Of a DNA stretch of 11,213 nt, positions 1-6,259 are shown piece after piece. Source of the DNA: an uncultured bacterium (GTDB taxonomy: Bacteria > Patescibacteriota > Saccharimonadia > Saccharimonadales > Saccharimonadaceae); contig USNP01000012.1 of the NCBI GenBank assembly GCA_900556165.1, forward strand, positions 1 through 11,213. Reading direction: 5' to 3'. Both the position numbers and the translations under genes were made by a program. The stretch's first letter is position 1. The number at the start of each line of letters is the position of its first letter. Below the pieces are notes generated by a model, which ran no database searches, was not told the origin of the DNA, and saw only the letters and a program-made list of their open reading frames with translations.

Positions 1-417
1 AAAGTGGAATTCAATTTGTTTAATAAGTTGTTTTGGTAAATCTGCCAAAGTTTTATAGGCATTTCCAGTATCGCGATCGTCAGCTGGAACGGCGATAATT
101 TTATCGTCAACTTCACCGTCGTCAACAAATTTCATCACACCCAGAATCCGTGCTTCCAAGAAAATTCCAGTTGTAAGTGGATCATTTGTGATAAGCAAAA
201 CATCCAATTCATCACCATCTTCGTCCAAAGTTTGCGGAATAAAACCGTAGTTTGTTGGTTTTGCGAAAGCTTTTGGCTCAACGCGATCGAGTTGCATTAC
301 TGCTAAATCTCGATTCCATTCAATCTTATGAGTTGAGCCTGTTGGGATTTCAACTACAACGTTAATAATTCCGTTTTGATAATCACCAGGAGTTAAAATT
401 TTATTAAAATCTGCCAT
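1..417 (-). CDS. ppa: Inorganic pyrophosphatase, family I (3' end missing)
   Basis: Hydrolyses pyrophosphate to two phosphates in the cytoplasm, pulling forward nucleic-acid synthesis and aminoacylation. 139 codons from the ATG at 417 are open to the left edge; family members are about 160-180 residues, so the C-terminal 20-40 are outside the window. The family I core is present: EIPTGSTHKIEW near residues 23-34, NYGFIPQT at 56-63, the metal-binding signature DGDELDV at 66-72 (matches the D-x-D-[PE]-x-D pattern), and the DDKIIAVPADD segment near 105-115. The start is supported by a ribosome site AAAGGA (423-428) just upstream. It lies downstream of the PIN-TRAM gene on the same strand with a 57-base gap and its own likely promoter. 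Identification is secure. Confidence 0.96.
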   Translation of the reverse strand, partial: MADFNKILTPGDYQNGIINVVVEIPTGSTHKIEWNRDLAVMQLDRVEPKAFAKPTNYGFIPQTLDEDGDELDVLLITNDPLTTGIFLEARILGVMKFVDDGEVDDKIIAVPADDRDTGNAYKTLADLPKQLIKQIEFHF

Positions 418-422
418 ATTTT

Positions 423-469
423 CCTTTCTTTTATTTTTTAATTTTAGCAAAAAATCGATCAAAATTCAA
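423..469 (-). promoter_or_regulatory. ppa promoter and ribosome binding site
   Basis: Reading on the minus strand: -35 TTGAAT (469-464), a 17-base spacer, and -10 TAAAAT (446-441) preceded by TGC, i.e. an extended -10. The predicted start is near 434, giving a leader of about 17 bases with AAAGGA at 428-423. The -35 begins only five bases beyond the stop codon of the PIN-TRAM gene. No terminator is visible between the two, so ppa may also be read from upstream. By-eye call. Confidence 0.55.
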
Positions 470-474
470 CTTTA

Positions 475-1389
475 TTATTTATTGGCTAATTCTACTAAAC
501 TGTCTTCAGCTGTTTTTTGGGTTCTTTTGTGAGTTGGTTTCTTTGTTTCATTTTTCCGTGAATTTGTTTTCGAAGCTTTTTTCGCCTGATTTTTTAGTTT
601 TTTTGATTTTTCGGATTTTCTATCTTTTTTTGAAACTGCCTCAACCTCTTTTTTGATAGCTGGCGCGCGACCTTTACTTTTTTGGGTTTCAACTTTTGAA
701 ATTTTTATCCCAACAGGTCGTGCAAACATCATTTTTCCAGCCGCAGTTTGAAGCGAGCGAATAAATTCAACCTCACTAATTGTTCCGATTAGATTTTCGC
801 CATTTTCAACAACAACCATCGTGCTATCTGGTAAATGTCCAATTCCTTGCTTTTTTTCGTTACCCTTTTGGGTAATTTCAAGCATAATTTTCTCGCCCGG
901 CAAATAATCAGCACGCACCGATTGGACAAGCTCGTTAATATTTAAAACTTCAATTCCTTCAACTTTTGCAACTTTGTTTAAATTATAGTCTGCTGTCATA
1001 ATTTCAGCATTCATTTTTTTCGCTAACGAAATTAAGCGATTATCTACGCCTTCTGCTGCCGAATTTCCATCGGCTAAAATACTTACGTTAATTTTTTCCT
1101 CATTTTGAAGTGCCGAAATCACATCAAGGCCGTAGCGTGCACGAACTCGCTTTTCATCGTCGCCACCATCGGCTAAAATTTGAAGTTCACCCACAACACT
1201 TCGCGGAATATAGATGTCAAAATTAATAAAACCTGTTTTGGCAACCGGTAAGAATCGACCATCAATCAATATTGAAGTGTCAACCAAAACTTGTTTTTTT
1301 GCTTTCGAAATTAATGGTTTGCTATTTTTTGATTCAAATAAGTTAATCAAAACAACAGACAAAATTGAAAATAATAAAAATGTGTTCAT
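475..1389 (-). CDS. PIN-TRAM domain protein, YacL-like putative RNase
   Basis: 304 residues. Residues 1-18 are a single hydrophobic segment (membrane anchor or signal anchor); Bacillus YacL has several N-terminal helices, so this is a shortened version. A PIN domain (about 32-155) starts with VLVDTSILIDGR and has candidate metal-binding acids D37, E68, D116 and D134, plus the family block around GELQILAD and KRVRARYGLD. A TRAM RNA-binding domain follows (about 160-233), with QGIGHLPDSTMVVVENG and LQTAAGKMMFARP. Residues 236-293 form a very lysine-rich, low-complexity tail that probably contacts nucleic acid. PIN domains are usually metal-dependent RNases; the substrate here is unknown. The ATG sits 9 bases after the radA stop, and its AAAGGA ribosome site (1394-1399) touches that stop, indicating translational coupling. 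In Firmicutes radA, disA and yacL are neighbours; disA is absent here. Confidence 0.9.
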   Translation of the reverse strand: MNTFLLFSILSVVLINLFESKNSKPLISKAKKQVLVDTSILIDGRFLPVAKTGFINFDIYIPRSVVGELQILADGGDDEKRVRARYGLDVISALQNEEKINVSILADGNSAAEGVDNRLISLAKKMNAEIMTADYNLNKVAKVEGIEVLNINELVQSVRADYLPGEKIMLEITQKGNEKKQGIGHLPDSTMVVVENGENLIGTISEVEFIRSLQTAAGKMMFARPVGIKISKVETQKSKGRAPAIKKEVEAVSKKDRKSEKSKKLKNQAKKASKTNSRKNETKKPTHKRTQKTAEDSLVELANK

Positions 1390-1398
1390 AAGTTCCTT

Positions 1399-2751
1399 TT
1401 ACTGTAAATATTTAATTAAAGCCTCGCGCAAATCGCGCACTGCTGTTATAAAGTTATCTTTCGATGAGTTTTTTGGTGCTAAAGCGTTTGTGAACCCAAG
1501 CTTTTTTGCCTCCGCAATCCTTCTCTCGGATTGAATCGCTGTTCGAATTTCTCCGCCTAAACCGACTTCGCCAAAAACCACAACACCGTCTGAAAGTTTT
1601 CTTTTTGCTGCGGCTGAAGCGATCGCCATTGCAACAGCCAAGTCTGCTGCACGATCGTCAAGTTTTAGTCCACCAACAACGTTAATGTGAATATCTTTGT
1701 CGCTTAAATCAAGCTTGGTTCGTCTCTGTAGAACAGCAACCAATAAATTTAAACGATTTATATCAAAACCGCTCGCAGCACGCTTCGGATAGCCAAAATT
1801 TGAAGTTGTAACTAAAGCTTGAATTTCCACCAAAATTGGGCGAGTTCCTTCAATCGTAGCCATAATTATCGATCCGTCAGTATTTTGACGCTCAGCCAAA
1901 AGTGCCGCAGATGGATTTTCGACAATCTTTAAACCATTGTCTGCCATCTCAAAAATAGCCGCTTCACTTGTTGAGCCATATCGATTTTTTACCGCACGAA
2001 CAACTTTAAAACCGCCATAACGATCGCCTTCGAAATTCAAAACAACATCCACTAAATGCTCTAAAGTTTTTGGCCCAGCGATCGAGCCTTCTTTTGTGAT
2101 ATGGCCAACTAAAATTACCGCCGTTCCAGAATTTTTCGCCGCACGAATAATCAAGTTCGAAGAATTAGTAATTTGCGAAACTGTCCCTGGTGCGCTCGAA
2201 ATTTCTTCCATTGCTAAAGTTTGAATCGAATCAATAATAACAATATCAAAACCACTTTCGCGAATAGTTGCTGCAATATCATCGGCTGAAGTTGAACTTG
2301 CGAATTTTAATTTTTTCGCATCTGAAGTACCAAGCCTTTGTGCACGTAGTGCAACTTGCTCGGCTGATTCCTCACCAGAAATATATAAGACTTTTTTCGA
2401 ACTTGCAATAAAAGACGAAATTTGCATCAAAAGTGTTGATTTTCCAATTCCAGGCTGTCCAGCGATCAAAATCACACCCGCAGGAAAAATTCCACCACCC
2501 AAAACTACATCAAGATCTTTAATTCCGCTTGAAATTCTCTCTTGTTTCTCTTTTGAAATAACTTCATTTAAATTTTGAACTTCCAAAATTCGACCAGTCT
2601 TTGAGCTTTTACTGATCACATTTTTGCCAGAAGATTCTTCAATTTGTTCGATTAATGTATTCCAGTGTCCGCAATTTTCGCATTTTCCGGACCATTTCGG
2701 ATAACTCGTTCCGCAATTCTGGCATATGAATTTTGTTTTTAATTTCGCCAC
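1399..2751 (-). CDS. radA: DNA repair ATPase RadA (Sms)
   Basis: 450 residues, full length for the family. RadA is a RecA-like, DnaB-type helicase that extends recombination intermediates in repair and natural transformation. Domains in order: a zinc finger C10-x2-C13 ... C24-x2-C27; the ATPase core with Walker A GQPGIGKST (98-106), Walker B IVIIDS (170-175), and the RadA-specific KNRYGS motif (255-260, a variant of KNRFG); a C-terminal Lon-protease-like domain (about 290-450) with GEVGLGGEIR (394-403). The start is GTG at 2751: an in-frame stop lies just upstream and the zinc finger begins at residue 10. No ribosome site is seen; an extended -10 box ends 7 bases before the GTG, suggesting a leaderless mRNA. 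It is the first gene of a radA - PIN-TRAM (- ppa) unit. Confidence 0.97.
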   Translation of the reverse strand: MAKLKTKFICQNCGTSYPKWSGKCENCGHWNTLIEQIEESSGKNVISKSSKTGRILEVQNLNEVISKEKQERISSGIKDLDVVLGGGIFPAGVILIAGQPGIGKSTLLMQISSFIASSKKVLYISGEESAEQVALRAQRLGTSDAKKLKFASSTSADDIAATIRESGFDIVIIDSIQTLAMEEISSAPGTVSQITNSSNLIIRAAKNSGTAVILVGHITKEGSIAGPKTLEHLVDVVLNFEGDRYGGFKVVRAVKNRYGSTSEAAIFEMADNGLKIVENPSAALLAERQNTDGSIIMATIEGTRPILVEIQALVTTSNFGYPKRAASGFDINRLNLLVAVLQRRTKLDLSDKDIHINVVGGLKLDDRAADLAVAMAIASAAAKRKLSDGVVVFGEVGLGGEIRTAIQSERRIAEAKKLGFTNALAPKNSSKDNFITAVRDLREALIKYLQ

Positions 2752-2757
2752 TTTACA

Positions 2758-2786
2758 ATTCTACCATATTTTCTAAATTTTTAAAA
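2758..2786 (-). promoter_or_regulatory. radA promoter, predicted leaderless
   Basis: Extended -10 TGgTAGAAT on the minus strand (hexamer 2763-2758). With standard spacing the start falls on 2751, the G of the GTG codon. The -35 at 17 bases (TTTTAA, 2786-2781) is weak, which the extended -10 could offset. No Shine-Dalgarno sequence lies between. Confidence 0.5.
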
Positions 2787-3779
2787 CTATAAACTTGGCG
2801 AATTTAGATTCGAATTTATACTTTTATAAAGTTCATTTTGTTCTATTGAAGACTCTTGCAGTTCTTTAATTTTCGAATTGTAGCTATTTATTAAACTGTT
2901 TAAATTAACGCGAGATTCTGTAAGTTTATTAATTTCAGCCACAAGTTTGCTTCGATCGCGATAAAATTCAGACTGAGATTTATAATGTCCATTTTTTGCA
3001 TTAGTATTGAATTCTGAAATTTCAGCTTCAAGCTCCTCAGAATCAGAATTATATTTTTTTGTTAATTCTTCAATTTCTGGTTTTATTTTTTTTAGTTCAG
3101 CAGTTAAAGCTTCAGTTTTATTCTTTAAAGTTTTGAAATTATTGTTATAACCTTGATAAATTTCGGCAATTTCCTTGCGATTTTCGAAAAACTTTGCGTA
3201 ATGGTCTTCGAGTTCTTTCGAAAGTTCAATCTGCTCAGTTCCGATTAAAGAATGTAGTTCGTTAATTTTCTCGCCAGGTTCAGTTCGGTCGTAAGACTCC
3301 ATCAATTTTTCAAATTCAGGATCTTTTGACTTTTCGTACTGTGCCTCAAGAAGTTTCCCGATTTTATCTTTCTCGTCAGAATTCATTCGTTCCCAGATTG
3401 CATGTAAGAGTTCGTGTGCTGCTGTTACATCTTTTACTCCTTTAAGTTTTGAATTTTGAACATCAAAAACATGAATTCGCCCCGACTTATAACAGCCTAA
3501 AATTGCAGAATCTTCTTCGCGATTTCGACAATTTTGATTAAACTCATCAGAGTTCTCAACTTGCGGATTTGAAGCATAGAAAATATTTTTCGCAAAAGCG
3601 GTTGGTTTGATTTTTTTAGTTATTTTTTCGATCTCTGTTGTTGGTTTATAATTTTGAGCTGCAAAATAATCTCTAATATTGTGTGAATTTGAAATCGCAA
3701 AAAATGCGCTCGTGCCAAGCAAAATGAGGAAAATTAAACTAAAAAATGCCTTCCAAATTTTTTTCTGTTGAAAAATCAT
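2787..3779 (-). CDS. Membrane-anchored HExxH protein with coiled coils, putative metallopeptidase
   Basis: 330 residues. Residues 11-30 form one hydrophobic helix after a short basic N-terminus (KKIWK): an uncleaved signal anchor or signal peptide, placing the rest outside the membrane. Residues 121-126 are AHELLH, a HExxH zinc-site motif (H122, E123, H126). NELHSLIGTE at 173-182 supplies E174, a plausible third ligand as in gluzincins. Two cysteines (C84, C96) precede the motif and could form a disulfide outside the cell. From about 183 to the end the sequence is rich in E, K and L with heptad-like spacing, i.e. coiled coil. I do not recognise a named family; the layout recalls uncharacterised CPR proteins. 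Proteolytic activity and substrate are inferred. Transcribed divergently from the HNH nuclease gene by overlapping promoters; the stop lies 35 bases before radA. Confidence 0.75.
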   Translation of the reverse strand: MIFQQKKIWKAFFSLIFLILLGTSAFFAISNSHNIRDYFAAQNYKPTTEIEKITKKIKPTAFAKNIFYASNPQVENSDEFNQNCRNREEDSAILGCYKSGRIHVFDVQNSKLKGVKDVTAAHELLHAIWERMNSDEKDKIGKLLEAQYEKSKDPEFEKLMESYDRTEPGEKINELHSLIGTEQIELSKELEDHYAKFFENRKEIAEIYQGYNNNFKTLKNKTEALTAELKKIKPEIEELTKKYNSDSEELEAEISEFNTNAKNGHYKSQSEFYRDRSKLVAEINKLTESRVNLNSLINSYNSKIKELQESSIEQNELYKSINSNLNSPSL

Positions 3780-3817
3780 ATCATAACCATTATAATATTT
3801 TTATGCAAAAAAAGCAA
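3768..3817. promoter_or_regulatory. Overlapping divergent promoters sharing one -10 palindrome
   Basis: The palindrome ATTATAAT (3789-3796) contains TATAAT on both strands. Plus strand: -35 TTGAAA (3768-3773), 17-base spacer, TATAAT (3791-3796), predicted start at 3803, exactly the A of the nuclease ATG. Minus strand: -35 TTGCTT (3817-3812), 17-base spacer, TATAAT (3794-3789), predicted start about 3782, three bases before the ATG at 3779. Each gene's -35 lies inside the other's first codons. Neither gene has a ribosome site. Confidence 0.7.
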
Positions 3818-4480
3818 AATATTCTTCGAATTCGCCGACTTTTCGGGTTAATTATTCTTGTTACAGTTTCCGTTTCGGCAATTTTAGCAAATCCCGATTT
3901 TTGGAAAAATACCAAAAAATCTGATCAAAATTCGAAAAATTACAGCAATTCGTTAAAGGATTTAAATTCACTTGAAGTTAAAGGTCGTGCACCAAAAACT
4001 GGCTATTCTCGTGATCAATTTGGTAAAGGTTGGGCGAAAGATAAAAATGGTTGCGACACGCGAAATCGAATTTTGAAACGTGATTTAACAGATTTCGTTG
4101 AAAATTCTGATTGTAAAATTTTGAGCGGAAAACTTAAAGACCCTTACACTGGTAAAGAAATTGATTTTTCGCGTAAAAATAATGCCTCATCTATTCAAAT
4201 TGATCACGTCGTGGCTCTTTCTGACGCTTGGCAAAAAGGTGCACAACAGCTTTCAAAAACCAAAAGAATCGAACTTGCCAATGATCCTCAAAATCTTCTT
4301 GCTTCAGATGGACCGGCGAACCAGCAGAAGGGTGATTCTGATGCAGCTTCGTGGTTGCCTTCAAATAAAGATTTTCGCTGTGAATATATTTCTCGACAAG
4401 TTTTTGTGAAGAAAAAATACTCGCTCTGGGTGACTTCTGCTGAAAAATCTACAATGCAAAATGTGCTTGAGAATTGTTAA
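3803..4480 (+). CDS. Exported HNH nuclease (GmrSD C-terminal / DUF1524-like)
   Basis: 225 residues from the ATG at 3803. A longer reading from 3746 is rejected because the promoter places transcription at 3803 and the protein then starts with a normal signal sequence. Residues 1-12 are basic and 13-29 hydrophobic: a signal peptide or anchor. The mature part matches secreted HNH proteins: GYSRDQFG (67-74), NGCDTRNRIL (82-91), DPYTG (113-117), the beta-beta-alpha metal core IDHVVALSDAW (133-143), DPQNLLA (161-167) and PANQQKGD (171-178). D134/H135, N164 and N173 are the likely active-site positions. Four cysteines (84, 104, 193, 225) suggest two disulfides, fitting an extracellular protein. Expected to cut DNA outside the cell; a role in nucleotide scavenging or uptake is inference. 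The stop overlaps that of the convergent RNase HII gene within TTAA (4477-4480). Confidence 0.88.
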   Translation: MQKKQNILRIRRLFGLIILVTVSVSAILANPDFWKNTKKSDQNSKNYSNSLKDLNSLEVKGRAPKTGYSRDQFGKGWAKDKNGCDTRNRILKRDLTDFVENSDCKILSGKLKDPYTGKEIDFSRKNNASSIQIDHVVALSDAWQKGAQQLSKTKRIELANDPQNLLASDGPANQQKGDSDAASWLPSNKDFRCEYISRQVFVKKKYSLWVTSAEKSTMQNVLENC

Positions 4481-5445
4481 TCTAAAATCTCAAACCAATC
4501 AAATTTTTTGAAATCTTCGCCTTCAACGATTGCGCCAGCTAAGCGCATTTCAGTATTTTTCAGCTTATTTTTGTGTACAAAAAATTCTGCCGCAAATTTC
4601 ATTTTCTCGATTTTTGTTTTTGAAATTGCACTGTTCCCACCACCGAAATCAGCATTTTTTCGAAATTTTACCTCTGTAAAATAATAAATATTGCCTTTTT
4701 TCGAAACGATATCAATTTCGCAAAATTTTGTTCGCCAATTCCGTGCCAAGATTTTATGTTTTTTCTGTTTCAAAAAATCAGCAACAAAATTTTCAGCCCT
4801 ATCACCAAGTTCTTTTGTTGTTATTTTTTGAGGATTTTCTTTTTCAAAATTATTCTTTAAAATTTCCGCAATTGGCTTAAAGCTCTTTCGATGAACTTTG
4901 CTTACGCCAAATTTGGCTAGAGCTGCTCGATGTTTCGCCGTTCCGTAACCTGAATGACTTTCGAAAGCATATGGTGTAAATTCTGGATTTTTCGAAAGCT
5001 CTGCCATAAAATTATCTCGCGCAATTTTTGCGCAAATTGCTGCCGCTGAAACACTCGAAATCATCAAATCGGCCTTTTTTAGTACGGAAACATATTTTTC
5101 AAAAGGTGTTCCAGACAAAAAATTAACTGTACCATCAATGATAATCTCGTCAAATTTTACATTTTGTTTTTTACATTTTGCTTGGGCTTCCTTAACTGCA
5201 CGGTGCGTGGCCAACTTTAATCCGGCGCTCAAACCAATTTTGTCGAGCTCAATATTTGATACCCATCCCAAGCCAACAATTGCTGAACTTTCATAAATTT
5301 CTTGCGCTATTTTTTCACGCTGTTTTTTCGAAAGTGCTTTTGAATCGGTTAAACCTTCAATTTTTGCGTCATTTAAAACGGCGGCACCCACAACCAAAGG
5401 TCCCGCCCAAGCACCACGCCCAACTTCGTCAATTCCTAAGATCAT
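4477..5445 (-). CDS. rnhB: Ribonuclease HII fused to YraN-like (UPF0102) nuclease-fold domain
   Basis: 322 residues, much longer than a typical RNase HII (about 200). Residues 1-195 are RNase HII, which nicks RNA in RNA-DNA hybrids and removes misinserted ribonucleotides: GIDEVGRGAWAGPLV at 4-18, IIIDG at 101-105, and SVSAAAICAKIARD at 131-144. The four catalytic acids are D6, E7, D104 and D126. A linker rich in K and N (196-209) joins residues 210-322, which match the YraN/UPF0102 family: KELGDRAENFVADFL, the CEIDIV motif with D245, and TEVKFRK with E258 and K260, a PD-(D/E)xK-type site. In many bacteria rnhB and yraN are adjacent separate genes. The ATG at 5445 is preceded by a perfect TATAAT with only about a three-base predicted leader and no ribosome site. 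Confidence 0.93.
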   Translation of the reverse strand: MILGIDEVGRGAWAGPLVVGAAVLNDAKIEGLTDSKALSKKQREKIAQEIYESSAIVGLGWVSNIELDKIGLSAGLKLATHRAVKEAQAKCKKQNVKFDEIIIDGTVNFLSGTPFEKYVSVLKKADLMISSVSAAAICAKIARDNFMAELSKNPEFTPYAFESHSGYGTAKHRAALAKFGVSKVHRKSFKPIAEILKNNFEKENPQKITTKELGDRAENFVADFLKQKKHKILARNWRTKFCEIDIVSKKGNIYYFTEVKFRKNADFGGGNSAISKTKIEKMKFAAEFFVHKNKLKNTEMRLAGAIVEGEDFKKFDWFEILD

Positions 5446-5454
5446 TATGCTTTT

Positions 5455-5483
5455 ATTATATCAGAAATCAGGTGATTCTCGAA
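5455..5483 (-). promoter_or_regulatory. rnhB-yraN promoter, predicted near-leaderless
   Basis: Minus-strand -10 TATAAT (5460-5455). The predicted start near 5448 leaves about three bases before the ATG. The -35 at 17 bases (TTCGAG, 5483-5478) is a poor match. The region lies between the pilin stop and this gene; no terminator is visible there, so read-through from the pilin gene is possible. Confidence 0.45.
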
Positions 5484-5486
5484 ATT

Positions 5487-5975
5487 TTATTCGTTCATAT
5501 CGACGCAATAAGCTCCTCCGGATTCAAGTTTAAAGTGAACAGCAACATCACCGGGTCCAGTTTGATGATGAACTCTTCCGTCGGTGCCATTTCCACATTT
5601 ATTGATTGGATTTATCGAGAGTAAACCGTCACCAGCTTCTCCTCCGGTAAATCCCCAGGCTCCTTCTGCAAAATGATAATCTGAGCCAGTTGGGTCTTTA
5701 AATTCTTCACCATGAGAGCGCATATAGTTATTCATAAAATTATTCCACTTTTCAACATAATTACCACCATGAGGAATTCCACCTTTATTGTTTGCCTTGT
5801 ACTGCTGATAAGCCGCCTTCAACCGCCCTATATCATTCTTTCGCTGTGTATCTCTTTGTGATCGTTGAAGTGCTGGTAAAGCTAAAAATACCATTAAAAA
5901 GATTAGTCCAGCGATTGCTAAAACTAATACGACTTCAATGATTGTAAACCCTTGATAATGTTTATGTTTTTTCAT
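5487..5975 (-). CDS. Type IV pilin-like protein (prepilin)
   Basis: 162 residues. A short basic leader MKKHKHYQG is followed by FTIIE, the classic class III signal: cleavage after G9 gives F at +1 and E at +5 (E14). Residues 10-33 are the hydrophobic assembly helix, and RSQRDTQRKNDIGRLKAAYQQY (38-59) continues the N-terminal pilin helix. The globular C-terminal part holds two cysteines (C127, C157), which could form the usual disulfide loop, and is rich in glycine and aromatic residues. It would be processed by a prepilin peptidase, not seen here, and built into a pilus or pseudopilus for adhesion, twitching or DNA uptake. Whether it is a major or minor pilin cannot be told. The promoter has a run of eight G in its spacer. 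No other pilus gene is in the window. Confidence 0.9.
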   Translation of the reverse strand: MKKHKHYQGFTIIEVVLVLAIAGLIFLMVFLALPALQRSQRDTQRKNDIGRLKAAYQQYKANNKGGIPHGGNYVEKWNNFMNNYMRSHGEEFKDPTGSDYHFAEGAWGFTGGEAGDGLLSINPINKCGNGTDGRVHHQTGPGDVAVHFKLESGGAYCVDMNE

Positions 5976-5981
5976 ACCCCA

Positions 5982-6010
5982 ATTATATCACCCCCCCCTA
6001 ATAATTGCAA
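5982..6010 (-). promoter_or_regulatory. Pilin promoter with G8 tract in the spacer, predicted leaderless
   Basis: Minus strand: -35 TTGCAA (6010-6005), a 17-base spacer containing eight G in a row (5998-5991), and -10 TATAAT (5987-5982). The predicted start is 5975, the A of the pilin ATG. Five C (6015-6011) lie just upstream, so C5 and G8 could pair around a 12-base loop; no T-tract follows, so I do not call it a terminator. Confidence 0.6.
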
Positions 6011-6025
6011 GGGGGATTTGTAAAT

Positions 6026-6259
6026 CTATTGAGATATTTCAAAAATTTTAAAGCGAGATTTTGCGCCGTTTTTTAGTGAAATTTTAGTTTTTGAAATACT
6101 AAATTCTTCACTCAAAAGCTTAATCACTGCCAAATTCGCTTTTCCTTCAACTGCTGGATCGCGAACGAAAATTTCATAAAAATCACCATTTTCGTCGGTG
6201 GCTTTTCGAATTAAATTTCCTTTTTTTGAATTTGGTTTAATTTTGCAACGAATCTTCAT
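6026..6259 (-). CDS. DUF167/YggU family protein
   Basis: 77 residues from the ATG at 6259. A TTG at 6274 in the same frame would add five residues, but the family normally starts close to the KIRCKIKPNSKKG segment, so the ATG is preferred. Recognisable family features are the N-terminal strand with KPNSK, EIFVRDPAVEGKANLAVIKLL in the middle (the conserved P-A-x2-GKAN core), and a C-terminal basic stretch KNGAKSRFKIFEI. Small cytosolic alpha/beta proteins of this family have no established function. It overlaps the end of tgt by 23 bases with a frame shift, so translation is probably coupled to tgt; no clear ribosome site is visible. Confidence 0.85.
   Translation of the reverse strand: MKIRCKIKPNSKKGNLIRKATDENGDFYEIFVRDPAVEGKANLAVIKLLSEEFSISKTKISLKNGAKSRFKIFEISQ

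Noticed and set aside
3746..3802. Longer HNH nuclease starting at 3746.
   Set aside because: It would overlap the start of the divergent gene and lie upstream of the TTGAAA-17-TATAAT promoter; the shorter form begins with a proper signal sequence.
5991..6015. C8/G5 hairpin as the terminator of tgt-yggU.
   Set aside because: No U tract follows the stem on the minus strand; the G-run lies inside the pilin promoter instead.
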